Positions 32,761 through 45,385 of a DNA stretch of 64,000 nt are shown here, in pieces (position 1 is the first letter of the stretch; each line of letters opens with the position of its first letter). A model generated the notes under the pieces. That model searched no databases. It worked only from the letters and a program-made list of their open reading frames with translations, and had not been told where the DNA came from. The position numbers and the translations under genes were made by a program. Source of the DNA: Gambelia wislizenii (Eukaryota; Chordata; Lepidosauria; Squamata; Crotaphytidae); assembly GCA_030847615.1 (NCBI GenBank), contig JAUMIR010000004.1:87203001-87267000 (forward strand). Direction: 5' to 3'.

Positions 32761-35700
32761 ACCTTTAGCCTGTAAGGTCATGCAGAGGGTTAGTGCCTGG
32801 AAGAGCTCCCTCCCCATCAGTAAATGTAGTACACTGTTCTTAACACCCACCATGCAAAAGTGAGCTTAAAGGTCCTTTGGTGCACAAGCACAACTTCTCA
32901 CTCCACCAGTGCTGGACAGGATCTTGGCCAGAGGAACTAACTATCTTGACATATCTCCATGATGGCTGGGTAGGCCATCATGACATGGTTAAATATATAC
33001 AGTCTATGTACACATATTCTCTCTACAGACTAAGTGCTTACAGTTCTTCATGTAAATTATCTCAGGAGTATTGCTTTACCCACATATTGTAGATAGGATG
33101 CTAAAGCTTGGGACAGTTGTTTGCTCAGGGGCTCCAAGAATTCATGGCTCAGGTGAAATTTGAAGCTGGGATTTCCAGGCTCATAGCTGCTATGTTAACC
33201 AGCTTTAATCCAAGGCAAGGTTATAGTCACCTGAAGAGTGGAGGTGCCTTTGCAGTTTGTTTTAGTTGTAGTATACACAGTAGAGAATGGGGAGTAATGA
33301 TATAAGTGGAGATAGGATTAGGATCAACAGAACCGATAAAAACAGTACAAAATGTGTGCAGAGTGGAATCTGCATGTTTATTTCTGGAGTTTGGACATTT
33401 GCCCAGAGGTGAAAGTATCTAAACATATAAAATAGCTATGCTTATTTGGCATGCATCTGCTTCCATTTGGGCGCCAGAAGATGAGGAAAAAAATGAGGTA
33501 AAGTGTTCAACTGTATTTTGTGAGTAAAGAGAGCTCTTGGATTCTTGGCGTATTTGAACAGTCTTAATCCATATTTGGAATGGAGGCAAAGAATGGGTGT
33601 TACCTATATGAAAAAGGCTACAAAAACTGTATATTTACAACAGAAAATATTGCCCTGTATATAGCTGAAAATGTAACTACCTTCACAAAAAAAAGAAAGA
33701 AAAAAAGCCCAGCTTTCGAGTGAAATCTGCTATGATTTCAGATTTACAGCAGCAATGTCTATAATATGGTTTCCCATTGCAGAGACTTTAAACAATGTGT
33801 TTATTTTATTTGTGCATTGTCTTGTCAATAAAAAGAAAACATACTGTATTTGAAGGTTAAGAGAACAAAATGGTCTTAGCCACAGCATCTCAATATCAGG
33901 AGAATAGACCCCAAGCATATAACTACAGGAAGAACATTCAGCAATTATGACCCCACCACTAAAAAGGCCTTTTCTCTGGATGCTATCTGCCTAACATCAG
34001 AAGGCAGAAGCACACAAAGTAGGAACTTTTAAGGCAATTTTGAAAAGTAGTCCTCTTCATAAGCTAGCATGCAGTCTGTCATCATTTTTGCAATGATGTG
34101 CATTAATTTCATATAGTAGACGATCCTAACTTTATGATTCTGATAATTTTCTATCTCCTGTAGTACAGTAATTTGATCTGATTATGAAACCCAGCTTTAA
34201 TAGTGGAAATCCTGAGATTTACATAACTAGTTTACACAGAGGCAGAATTTTAAGTAACTGATGCTTTTGGTGATATGGAATATATTAGGTATGTGAGAAA
34301 AAAAGCATCTAGAAAGGGCAAATGAATGCAAGAATTGGGAAGTACATGAGTTCCTGTTTTTATTATTGGTCATACCACAGGAAACATTTTTTCCAGATAG
34401 GAAGATCAAATGACCTAATTTGCAGTAGACAACAAAGAAAAAAATTCTGAGGTTTGACTTATTTCTGTGTTTGTGATTATTGAAAAAAAATGGGTATCAG
34501 GTGAGGCATTTATTAGCAGTATACTAAAGAATGAATTAATGATGTCAAAATAATTATTTTAGATACTGTTTTGCACAGTCTGGCATACGTGCATTTGGAA
34601 AGCATTCACCAGAAAGTTAGTCAGGGCCATTTTGTACTTAATGTACAATAATGCAGTGGAACCTAGTGTATGACAAGAACTGGTTTGAGTCAGTTTATTA
34701 TGGTGCTCTTTTACCCCTGTTCTTCCCAAACAGTATCTTGTCTCTGTCTGGAGAAAGAACCAAGAATACTCTGAAGATGCAATGTTCTGAGGAGCTTAGC
34801 AGTCAGATGAATATTCCATTAATACACACACACTTTGTTTGTTTGATATAAAGCTTCATGGAAGATTTTATTACTTAGTGGGGAGCATAAACCACTTCAC
34901 AGCCACTCAGCAAGCTCAGACTGTACTGTCTTGGAACGCCATCTAACAGGAAGATCCCATTTACTCTGGATGTATCCTCAGAAATGCAACTGATTCCTGA
35001 TGAAAGGGGATTTGAGTCATCATAGGAATCAATTTGGGACAAGGAGAGCAGCACTTGGATATCCATTTTTCCATGGCTTTCAGTATTTCAAAACCTGTTA
35101 GCTACCCTTTAAAAAAATACCTGGGTTAAAGTGAATTGATATTCAGGATAGATATGAGAAGTCCAGAAATGGTATCTGAGTTTGGCAATTAGTCATTGTT
35201 TCCTAGTATCTAGCTGTGCAACACAATCTCACCACAAATCTTGCCAAAGATTTAAAAAAGAGGAGCACAAACTGGAGCCAGGTGCAAAGATTTTCTGTTT
35301 TAGTCACTCAGTAAAGATTGTGACTTCTATGATTTAGAGAAGAGCAAAAATTGATCCAGAACCACAGGAGAGATGTTCTCCCCAATACTTTATGTCTAGA
35401 AAAGACTATTAGCAGTCTTTAGCTCTCTTACCAACAGGATACCTCTACCAATTCTGTTTTCTCCAAAGAAATTTCCCAACCCTTCACAGAAGCTTTGCAA
35501 GGTTCTTCTCGGATACATGTGAAAGATTCATTTCCGACAGCTTTCATGAGATTGAAGTCTGTCATGTCCTACTTGGAGGAGGCCTTGTTGGATGAAGAAG
35601 AGGAGAGCCAGGATGACGGGCCTCAGTTGGGAACAGAGGAGGGACAGAGGAGGCTGACAGTCCTGTTATGGCACCAGTAGAGGCAGAGGCCAGTCCATCC

Positions 35701-37189
35701 CACACTGCAGCTGCAATCAGGAGGACGAAGAGACAAAGGCACTTTACCATCTCAAGTGGCTTAAATTCAAGCTCAGGGATCACAAGATCAGGCAGCGGCC
35801 CACATTTTAAATACAAGATGCTGAGCTAGTACAACCAGTTGGGCTGATTAACTGCTGGCTTTAAATTAGCTCAGCCCAGTCGATTCCATGGCTGCAGAAC
35901 AACAGCTCCCAAACCTCTGACATCTGGCTTCCTGACTTTAGTTATGTACAAAATAAGTTCTGCTATAACATACGTTTTTACAATGCAAATTGGTAGTAAC
36001 ACGATTAATCAATAGAGAAACACTATTCACAGAATGTGAACTTTTAATTGGCTATAGCACAATTCCCATCTTAAGCATTCAAAATTGGCAAATTGATGGT
36101 TCTCCGCATCTCAGCTATAAAGTGGCAAACCCACATCCCCTCATCTTAGTTGTTCAGTTCCAAGAAAAAGCCATTCCACAAGGCAATTTTTTTTTGTCCT
36201 GGCAGGAGCAGAAACAGAAGAAGCAGCAAAGGTGCCCCTCTCAACATTGCAGGAGTTAATGTTTGGCTAGGTCACACTGACAGGAGAAGAGGGAGGGAGG
36301 GAAAGGAAGAGAGGCTAGAACGAGGGAATTTCTATACCAGTCAAACACCAGCTCTTGCAATGTGGAGAGGTTTGCTGCTGCTGCTGCTGCTCCTGCAAGC
36401 CTAAGCCTCACCAAGTGTTGTGTGTTTCTGCAGCACTGGTGGCAGCAGCAAACAAATGTGCATGCAGGAAGAGAAATTCCCGAGGTACAGTCAATATTGT
36501 TTTATTTTCAGCAGAGTAAAATTTGTGGTAAGTTAAATAACTTAGATGTGAGTAATGTTGTTTGAGATCTGCACCTAACCTTATTTTCAGGATGCAAATT
36601 ATCATAATGCAGACTTATTTTCAGGATGCAAATTATCATAATGCAGACTTTTTAAAGGAGTGCAGCTGTTGTGTTTTAGCAGAACTTACTGTGCATCTGG
36701 ACTAATCTTTCTGGCAATTCGCCTCTCATCTTTGGATTCTGCTCAGGACTGTTTTTTCCTTTAGAACCTTGGACTGTCTGAACCATGCTTCTGTTACTCA
36801 CCCTGTGTAAGTCTTGGGACTGGTCCAGCTTTCCTCTGCCAGTCTTTGTAGACTATAGGTGTGCTTACCTAGGCACTTGCCGGCATTAAAAAGGACAATG
36901 TCCTCACCTCAAGTAACTCGTTGGTTCTGCACCTTTATCTAAGAGGTTCCTGTCTAAACTGCACTGAATACCACTCCAGGCTCCCTTGCAAAGTTTCAAA
37001 GCTTCATCAGCAAGAGGTAGGAATCTTAAGCATCATGATGATTATTTAACATCCTGATAGTCTCTCCCACAACAACTCTGTAGAGGAGCCAACTTCTTGG
37101 CTATTGAAGTTTCCTGGCTTTACCCTGTCTCCAACCTGGAGCTTCTGGGAGGGATAGGGTTGACTGAGGAACCACAATGGATCGGAGTG
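32761..37189. other. no gene supported
   Basis: Over 4 kb, mostly unique-looking. A GC-richer patch at 35495-35900 has an acidic open frame (SYLEEALLDEEEESQDDG) that looks like retroelement-derived sequence, but no domain could be named. At 36359 an ATG opens a Leu-rich run over a CTG repeat and stops after about 14 codons. Neither supports a gene. Confidence 0.4.
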
Positions 37190-38390
37190 AAGTTGTTGTT
37201 GTTAACTGCCATCAGGTTGACTTCGACTTATAGCAACTCTATGAATGAGAGACCTCCAAGTGACCTGCCCAGTTTAGGTGTTGCAGACTCAGGGCTATGG
37301 CTTCCTGATTGAATCTGTCCATCTGGAATATGGACTTCCTTTTCTCTTCCTGCCTTCTACTCTCCAAGCATTATTGTCTTTTCTAGTAAGTCCTGTTCCT
37401 CATTATATGGCCAAAGTATGACAGTCTCAGTTTAGTCATCTTGGCTTCTAGGGAGAGTTCAGGCTTGATTTGCTCTAGGATCCAATTATTTGTCTTTTTT
37501 TAGCGGTCCACAGCATCTGTAGAATTGTTCTCCAGCACCACATTTCAAATGACTATCTCTTCACTGTACAGCTTTTACAACCATACATAAAAATGGGAAA
37601 TAAGATGGCATGGACCATCCTAAATTTAGTATTCAATGATATATCTTTTGGCACTTCAGAATCTTGTCTACTTCCGTCATAGCTGCCCTTCCAAGTCCTA
37701 GCCTTCTTCTGATTTTTTAACTGCAGTCTTCATTCTGGTTAATGTTTAAGCCAAGGTATGGAAAATCTTGAACTATTTCAATGACGTCATTGTCTAGTTT
37801 GAAGTTATATGACTAATCTATGGTAATAATTTTTGGTTTCTTAATGTTCAACTGTAAACCTGCCTTTCTGCTTTCTCCCTTGACTTTCTTCAGTACAGTA
37901 GGACCCCCTTATCTGCTGGGGATTGGTTCTGGGGGGCCCCGTGGATACCAAATACTGTGGATAATAGCGAATGCCATTGAAAATAATGGGACTTCCTGTT
38001 TAAAATACCACAGAGTTGCCTCGGAGGACCTAGAAAATGGCTAGAGAGGATACATTTTCTAGGAAGACTCTATGGTAGGTGTGCTGTTTTGTGTCCAGTA
38101 GATAATTGAATCAGTGGATAATGAATGAATGGATACGGGAGTCCTACTATAATCACTCCACGTCTTTGTTATTTTTGTACTAGTAGGATGATGTCATCTG
38201 CATATGTTAAATTGTTGCTGTTCCTTCCTCCAATTTTCATGCCCCTTTCCTCTGAGTCTAATTCTGCATTACATATGACATTTTCGGCGTACAAGTTAAA
38301 AAGATAGGATGACAAAATACAGCTTTGCCTGAGCCCCTTTCCAATGACGAGAAGATTAAGCTTCTCCGTATTCTGCCCTAACAGTAGTCT
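37190..38390 (-). pseudogene. BovB/RTE-type LINE, 3' part, decayed
   Basis: Reading on the minus strand from about 38390, the sequence passes through a C(I)LSSYLFNLYAE-like stretch, then GGRN and a YADDIILL catalytic motif near 38190. It then runs through decayed coding sequence to a 3' end containing TAAGTCGAAGTCAACCTGAT and a GTT-rich tail at about 37190-37220. This layout matches BovB elements, which are abundant in squamates. A 254-bp MITE (37896-38149) splits it. Many stops. Confidence 0.65.
37896..38149. mobile_element. 254-bp TA-flanked MITE inside BovB
   Basis: Ends CAGTAGGACCCCCTTATC and, on the minus strand, TAGTAGGACTCCCGTATC. Flanked by TA on both sides (37894-37895, 38150-38151). 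Pogo/Tigger-like terminal pattern. Non-coding. It is younger than the BovB copy it interrupts. Confidence 0.82.
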
Positions 38391-38800
38391 CTCATCCTGT
38401 GCAATAGAACAATCAGATTTTGTGGCACACCCATTTCTTTAAGAGTAATCCATAGCTTTTCATGATCTGGAGTGAAGACTCCAGTGCTTTGGCTGGAGAG
38501 CTGGTGGCATTAGGATGTGTAGTTGTGCCACCTAATGCCATCCAGCTTGTAGGGAGACAGTTTTGGGAGAATTGAGACCACCCCTCTGAACTGATTCCTC
38601 ATCCATCTTTAAAAGATCCAGAACTTCACAGCTGAGCCTTCTGTAACGTAATAGGTATTGAATTTTCATGCACACAATTTAGTTCTTTATCGAGAATCAG
38701 GTTCTTTGTAGATAGAGGTTAATCTGATCTCATGCTTCTTAGCCTTAGACAAGGTGATCCATAAGGCGACTGATACCTCCTGACTGGTCTCTGGTACTTT
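38391..38800. other. no gene seen
   Basis: Non-coding. An imperfect inverted repeat pairs GGTGGCATTAGG (near 38507) with CCACCTAATGCCATCC (near 38528). Confidence 0.4.
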
Positions 38801-38929
38801 GTTCCTTATTTGCATACCCCTCGGCAAGAATACATCATCAGGTGTTGGGGTGTTTCTCCTCCAGAAGGGTTTGATGGAGGATCTCCAGATCAATACCCCC
38901 AAGTGCCAGCCAAACATGATAGGGGTGGG

Positions 38930-39005
38930 GAAGCTGACTCCAACTCCCATCAAATCCAAACAGCATGGCATGATTGAACAACATCTGGAGGGCCACATGT
39001 TCCTA
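38930..39005. mobile_element. hAT-type MITE remnant
   Basis: GACTCCAACTCCCATCAAAT and AACAACATCTGGAGGGCCAC: the same module as at 12158-12239 and 23478-23580, in inverted orientation. Confidence 0.5.
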
Positions 39006-39689
39006 TTCCTGATGTAAGAGAAAGGCCAGGAGTTAAGCCATTGTTGGTTTTTTGCCAGGAGTTAAGTCCTTGATTATTTGAAGAAGTTTTGAATTTCTTT
39101 TGTCAGATTTGCTGTTCTGATTGCTATAGCCTGGTTAAGGAAGTAACTGCTTTGTTCCTGTTGGATGTTCTGTTCTTGAAATCTCTGCTTTCATTCCAAT
39201 GAGAGGTGGACAGATATGACAGCTTTGCCTGTCGTTCTCCAAATTTAATTTATTTACATCAGTTGGCATGGAGTTGATTTCCCCCAAGATGTAGTCATAG
39301 TGAAGAACTTAGCTGGCTATAGGAAAGGATTCGATTTTGCTCCTTTCCTAAAACCCTCTAAATTACTGGTTTAGATTAGGGCTCTTCCAGACAGAGTAAA
39401 TGGGTAGGGAGGTACGGTACTTGTTGCAGGACATCACACTTTGTTTTAAAGATCCAAATGTCATTTCCTCAATTTCATGATGGTTGTAGTTGTTTCCTTG
39501 CATTGTCTGTGTCTCTTTGGAAGCTTTCCTTCACTTTCCTCAGGCTGACTAATGTGAATGTAGGGGGCTTGATCTTTCCAAGCTCAGGAGCCTATTCTTT
39601 TTGTGCTAAAGTGGTAGAGTTTTTTTTTAAATCTTTACATTTATAATACTAAAGTGGTAAGTGTAGTGGTGATATTCCTGTTTTTGTCT
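39006..39689. other. no gene seen
   Basis: Non-coding, unique-looking. Confidence 0.4.
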
Positions 39690-39825
39690 TGTTGTTATTT
39701 GCCATCAGGTTGACTTTGATTTACAATGACCCTATAAATGAGTGCCCTTGAAGAGCCGGTCATCAGCTGTACTGCTCAGGTCTTAGAAAGGTTGTGGCCT
39801 CCTCAATTGAATCAATCCACCTATA
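39690..39825 (-). mobile_element. BovB 3'-end fragment
   Basis: TTGTTATTTGCCATCAGGTT followed by GACTTTGATTTACAATGACC and a GGTTGTGGCCTCCTCAATTG block. This matches the 3' end of the BovB-like element at 37190-37320 in the same orientation. Confidence 0.6.
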
Positions 39826-40093
39826 ACGTTTGTTACACTGGAAAAACTTCCTACATACAAATGTACTATTCCCTGTGTAAACTGAGACCATGAAGGAGAC
39901 TCTCTATGAAAGGGGTGATCTCCAAGGAAGCAAACAGAGCAATAGCACCATTGCAGTTTAGCCCTTTGAGCACTATACCTTTAGAGAGAAAAAACTGAGT
40001 CGCTGCAGAGAAACAAAAGGAGACCACATGAGGATTGTAACCACCTGAAAACATATCTGTGGAATTTCAGGAGGCTAGACATATCCACATCTG

Positions 40094-40335
40094 ACGTCAC
40101 ACAACCCACATCGCAAGCAAGTTCAATTCCAGAAGGCTCCAAGGTTCACTCAGCCTTCCATCCTTTCGTAGGTTGGTAAAATTAGTATCCAGCTTGTGGG
40201 GGCAATTAGCTAACACACATTGGAAATTGCTTAATGCAGTGTAGATGTGTAAATTGCTATTGCTTAAAACAATTTGGAAGCCACTTTGAAAGCCTTGTGG
40301 GTGAAGAGCGGGGTATAAATAACTAATAAAAAAAA
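40094..40335 (+). mobile_element. tRNA-derived SINE (second family), 5'-truncated
   Basis: Begins within the head (GCAAGTTCAATTCCAGAAGG). It continues CACTCAGCCTTCCATCC, GGGGGCAATTAGCTAACAC and GCGGGGTATAAATAAC. Lacks the A-box region present at 31614. Confidence 0.8.
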
Positions 40336-40523
40336 GCAAGATGCTTACGAATGGCCCAAATCTGCCATTTTAGTATTGAAGTTTTTTTTTTTTAAAGTCA
40401 GGAGAGCATTTGGATAGGAAAGCAACAAACAGTGTCAAGAAGCAATGTTAAATGGTGCTTTATAAACTGGCATACAGTTGTCCCTCCACATTCGCGAACT
40501 TGACATTCGCGGTTTCGGTTATT

Positions 40524-40565
40524 CGCGGTTTTGGGAGGGCCCCCCCGGGCCCCCCCAAAACCGCG
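40524..40565. repeat. subterminal inverted repeat, left end
   Basis: Arms 40524-40542 and 40547-40565 (CGCGGTTTTGGGAGGGCCC and its inverse) match with one mismatch around a 4-C spacer. Confidence 0.85.
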
Positions 40566-40566
40566 A

Positions 40567-40590
40567 CACGGGGCCTCCAGAGGCCCCGTG
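40567..40590. repeat. 24-bp hairpin, probable ancestor of the repeat unit
   Basis: CACGGGGCCTC-CA-GAGGCCCCGTG: a perfect 11-bp stem with a 2-base loop. The next bases continue into CCTGGGGAGGGGTGGGGAGG, which already has the layout of the tandem unit (GC inverted repeat followed by a G-rich block). Confidence 0.85.
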
Positions 40591-40606
40591 AAATACCTGG
40601 GGAGGG

Positions 40607-43600
40607 GTGGGGAGGCCTTCGCGGGACGCCCGGAGGCCCTCCGGAGGCCCCGCGAAGGCCTGGGGAGGGTGGGAGGGAGGGCCGGTGAGGCCTCCGCGGG
40701 GCCTAGGAAGGCCCCGCGAAGGCCCGGGGAGGGTGGGAGGGAGGGCCAGTGAGGCCTCCGCGGGGCCTAGGAAGGCCCCGCGAAGGCCCGGGGAGGGTGG
40801 GAGGGAGGCCCGGGGAGGGTGGGAGGTAGAGCCGGTGAGGCCTCCGCGGAGCCTAAGAAGGCCCCGCGAAGGCCCGGGGAGGGTGGGAGGGAGGGCCGGT
40901 GAGGCCTCCGCGGGGCCTAGGAAGGCCCCGCGAAGGCCCGGGGAGGGTGGGAGGGAGGCCCGGTGAGGCCTCCGCGGAGCCTAAGAAGGCCCCGCGAAGG
41001 CCCGGGGAGGGTGGGAGGGAGGCCCGGGGAGGGTGGGAGGGAGGGCCGGTGAGGCCTCCGCGGGGCCTAAGAAGGCCCCGCGAAGGTCCGGGGAGGGTGG
41101 GAGAGAGGGCCGGTGAGGCCTCCGCGGGGCCTAGGAAGGCCCCGCGAAGGCCTGGGGAGGGAGGGAGGCCCGGTGAGGCCTCCGCGGGGCCTAGGAAGGC
41201 CCCGCGAAGGCCCGGGGAGGGTGGGAGGGAGGCCCGGGGAGGGTGGGAGGGAGGCCCGGTGAGGCCTCCGCGGGGCCTAGGAAGGCCCCGCGAAGGCCCG
41301 GGGAGGGTGGGAGGGAGGCCCGGTGAGGCCTCCACGGGGCCTAAGAAGGCCCCGCGAAGGCCTGGGGAGGGTGGGAGGGAGGCCCGGGGAGGGTGGGAGG
41401 GAGGCCCGGTGAGGGCCTCCGCGGGGCCTAAGAAGGCCCCGCGAAGGCCCGGGGAGGGTGGGAGGGAGGCCCGGTGAGGCCTCCGCGGGGCCTAGGAAGG
41501 CCCCGCGAAGGCCCGGGGAGGGTGGGAGGGAGGCCCGGTGAGGCCTCCACGGGGCCTAAGAAGGCCCCGCGAAGGCCCGGGGAGGGTGGGAGGGAGGCCC
41601 GGTGAGGCCTCCGCGGGGCCTAGGAAGGCCCCGCGAAGGCCCGGGGAGGGTGGGAGGGAGGCCCGGTGAGGCCTCCGCGGGGCCTAAGAAGGCCCCGCGA
41701 AGGCCTGGGGAGGGTGGGAGGGAGGCCCGGGGAGGCCTCCGCGGGGCCTAAGAAGGCCCCGCGAAGGCCCGGGGAGGGTGGGAGGGAGGCCCGGGGAGGC
41801 CTCCGCGGGGCCTAGGAAGGCCCCGCGAAGGCCCGGGGAGGGTGGGTGGGAGGGCCGGTGAGGCCTCCGCGGGGCCTAGGAAGGCCCCGCGAAGGCCTGG
41901 GGAGGGAGGGAGGGCCGGTGAGGCCTCCGCGGGGCCTAAGAAGGCCCCGCGAAGGCCCGGGGAGGGTGGGAGGGAGGCCCGGTGAGGCCTCCGCGGAGCC
42001 TAAGAAGGCCCCGCGAAGGCCCGGGGAGGGTGGGAGGGAGGCCCGGGGAGGGTGGGAGGGAGGGCCGGTGAGGCCTCCGCGGGGCCTAAGAAGGCCCCGC
42101 GAAGGCCCGGGGAGGGTGGGAGAGAGGGCCGGTGAGGCCTCCGCGGGGCCTAGGAAGGCCCCGCGAAGGCCTGGGGAGGGAGGGAGGCCCGGTGAGGCCT
42201 CCGCGGGGCCTAGGAAGGCCCCGCGAAGGCCCGGGGAGGGTGGGAGGGAGGCCCGGGGAGGGTGGGAGGGAGGCCCGGGGAGGCCTCCGCGGGGCCTAGG
42301 AAGGCCCCACGAAGGCCCGGGGAGGGTGGGAGGGAGGCCCGGTGAGGCCTCCACGGGGCCTAAGAAGGCCCCGCGAAGGCCTGGGGAGGGTGGGAGGGAG
42401 GCCCGGGGAGGGTGGGAGGGAGGCCCGGTGAGGCCTCCGCGGGGCCTAAGAAGGCCCCGCGAAGGCCCGGGGAGGGTGGGAGGGAGGCCCGGTGAGGCCT
42501 CCGCGGGGCCTAGGAAGGCCCCGCGAAGGCCCGGGGAGGGTGGGAGGGAGGCCCGGTGAGGCCTCCACGGGGCCTAAGAAGGCCCCGCGAAGGCCCGGGG
42601 AGGGTGGGAGGGAGGCCCGGTGAGGCCTCCGCGGGGCCTAAGAAGGCCCCGTGAAGGCCTGGGGAGGGTGGGAGGGAGGCCCGGGGAGGCCTCCGCGGGG
42701 CCTAAGAAGGCCCCGCGAAGGCCCGGGGAGGGTGGGAGGGAGGCCCGGGGAGGCCTCCGCGGGGCCTAGGAAGGCCCCGCGAAGGCCCGGGGAGGGTGGG
42801 TGGGAGGGCCGGTGAGGCCTCCGCGGGGCCTAGGAAGGCCCCGCGAAGGCCCGGGGAGGGTGGGAGGGAGGCCCGGGGAGGGTGGGAGGGAGAGCCGGTG
42901 AGGCCTCCGCGGAGCCTAAGAAGGCCCCGCGAAGGCCCGGGGAGGGTGGGAGGGAGGGCCGGTGAGGCCTCCGCGGGGCCTAGGAAGGCCCCGCGAAGGC
43001 CCGGGGAGGGTGGGAGGGAGGCCCGGGGAGGCCTCCGCGGAGCCTAAGAAGGCCCCGCGAAGGCCCGGGGAGGGTGGGAGAGAGGGCCGGTGAGGCCTCC
43101 GCGGGGCCTAGGAAGGCCCCGCGAAGGCCTGGGGAGGGAGGGAGGCCCGGTGAGGCCTCCGCGGGGCCTAGGAAGGCCCCGCGAAGGCCCGGGGAGGGTG
43201 GGAGGGAGGCCCGGGGAGGGTGGGAGGGAGGCCCGGTGAGGCCTCCGCGGGGCCTAGGAAGGCCCCGCGAAGGCCCGGGGAGGGTGGGAGGGAGGCCCGG
43301 TGAGGCCTCCACGGGGCCTAAGAAGGCCCCGCGAAGGCCTGGGGAGGGTGGGAGGGAGGCCCGGGGAGGGTGGGAGGGAGGCCCGGTGAGGCCTCCGCGG
43401 GGCCTAAGAAGGCCCCGCGAAGGCCCGGGGAGGGTGGGAGGGAGGCCCGGTGAGGCCTCCGCGGGGCCTAGGAAGGCCCCGCGAAGGCCTGGGGAGGGTG
43501 GGAGGGAGGCCCGGTGAGGCCTCCACGGGGCCTAAGAAGGCCCCGCGAAGGCCCGGGGAGGGTGGGAGGGAGGCCCGGTGAGGCCTCCGCGGGGCCTAGG

Positions 43601-45385
43601 AAGGCCCCGCGAAGGCCCGGGGAGGGTGGGAGGGAGGCCCGGTGAGGCCTCCGCGGGGCCTAAGAAGGCCCCGCGAAGGCCTGGGGAGGGTGGGAGGGAG
43701 GCCCGGGGAGGCCTCCGCGGGGCCTAAGAAGGCCCCGCGAAGGCCCGGGGAGGGTGGGAGGGAGGCCCGGGGAGGCCTCCGCGGGGCCTAGGAAGGCCCC
43801 GCGAAGGCCCGGGGAGGGTGGGTGGGAGGGCCGGGGAGGCCTCCGCGGGGCCTAGGAAGGCCCCGCGAAGGCCTGGGGAGGGAGGGAGGGCCGGTGAGGC
43901 CTCCGCGGGGCCTAAGAAGGCCCCGCGAAGGCCCGGGGAGGGTGGGAGGGAGGCCCGGTGAGGCCTCCGCGGGGGCCTAGGAAGGCCCCGCGAAGGCCCG
44001 GGGAGGGTGGGAGGGAGGCCCGGTGAGGCCTCCGCGGGGCCTAGGAAGGCCCCGCGAAGGCCCGGGGAGGGTGGGAGGGAGGCCCGGTGAGGCCTCTGCG
44101 GGGCCTAAGAAGGCCCCGCGAAGGCCTGGGGAGGGTGGGAGGGAGGCCCGGGGAGGGTGGGAGGGAGGCCCGGTGAGGCCTCCACGGGGCCTAAGAAGGC
44201 CCCGCGAAGGCCTGGGGAGGGTGGGAGGGAGGCCCGGGGAGGGTGGGAGGGAGGCCCGGTGAGGCCTCCGCGGGGCCTAAGAAGGCCCCGCGAAGGCCCG
44301 GGGAGGGTGGGAGGGAGGCCCGGTGAGGCCTCCGCGGGGCCTAGGAAGGCCCCGCGAAGGCCCGGGGAGGGTGGGAGGGGAGGCCCGGTGAGGCCTCCAC
44401 GGGGCCTAAGAAGGCCCCGCGAAGGCCCGGGGAGGGTGGGAGGGAGGCCCGGTGAGGCCTCCGCGGGGCCTAGGAAGGCCCCGCGAAGGCCCGGGGAGGG
44501 TGGGAGGGAGGCCCGGTGAGGCCTCCGCGGGGCCTAAGAAGGCCCCGCGAAGGCCTGGGGAGGGTGGGAGGGAGGCCCGGGGAGGCCTCCGCGGGGCCTA
44601 AGAAGGCCCCGCGAAGGCCCGGGGAGGGTGGGAGGGAGGCCCGGGGAGGCCTCCGCGGGGCCTAGGAAGGCCCCGCGAAGGCCCGGGGAGGGTGGGTGGG
44701 AGGGCCGGGGAGGCCTCCGCGGGGCCTAGGAAGGCCCCGCGAAGGCCTGGGGAGGGAGGGAGGGCCGGTGAGGCCTCCGCGGGGCCTAAGAAGGCCCCGC
44801 GAAGGCCCGGGGAGGGTGGGAGGGAGGCCCGGTGAGGCCTCCGCGGGGCCTAGGAAGGCCCCGCGAAGGCCCGGGGAGGGTGGGAGGGAGGCCCGGTGAG
44901 GCCTCCGCGGGGCCTAGGAAGGCCCCGCGAAGGCCCGGGGAGGGTGGGAGGGAGGCCCGGTGAGGCCTCTGCGGGGCCTAAGAAGGCCCCGCGAAGGCCT
45001 GGGGAGGGTGGGAGGGAGGCCCGGGGAGGGTGGGAGGGAGGCCCGGTGAGGCCTCCGCGGGGCCTTCCTAGGCCCCCGCGAAGGCCTGGGGAGGGTGGGA
45101 GGGAGGCCCGGGGAGGGTGGGAGGGAGGCCCGGTGAGGCCTCCGCGGGGCCTAAGAAGGCCCCGCGAAGGCCCGGGGAGGGTGGGAGGGAGAGCCGGTGA
45201 GGCCTCCGCGGGGCCTAGGAAGGCCCCGCGAAGGCCCGGGGAGGGTGGGAGGGAGGCCCGGTGAGGCCTCCGCGGGGCCTAAGAAGGCCCCGCGAAGGCC
45301 CGGGGAGGGTGGGAGGGGAGGCCCGGTGAGGCCTCCGCGGGGCCTAAGAAGGCCCCGCGAAGGCCTGGGGAGGGAGGGGGAGGGG
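40607..45385. repeat. about 64-bp G-quadruplex/cruciform minisatellite array
   Basis: The basic unit is about 64 bp: GGCCTCCGCGGGGCCTAGGA, AGGCCCCGCGAAGGCCCGGG, GAGGGTGGGAGGGAGGCCCG, GTGA. Longer units of about 86 bp carry an extra GGCCCGGGGAGGGTGGGAGG block, and some units are shorter. I estimate 65-72 units. Most hold (a) CGCGGGGCC...GGCCCCGCG, a 9-bp inverted repeat with 6-base loop, and (b) GGGGAGGGTGGGAGGG, a G-quadruplex motif with one-base loops on the plus strand. Loop variants CCTAGGAAGG and CCTAAGAAGG define two unit types. Open frames of up to 237 codons occur on both strands and drift through frames, because the unit is not a multiple of three. Confidence 0.92.

Noticed and set aside
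35495..35680. Acidic 61-codon frame as a small gene
   Set aside because: Short, no ATG context or splice sites, in sequence that looks retroelement-derived; no domain.
36359..36404. Signal-peptide-like Leu run (MWRG followed by Leu repeats)
   Set aside because: A CTG repeat translated for a few codons before a stop, with no continuation or splice donor that fits.
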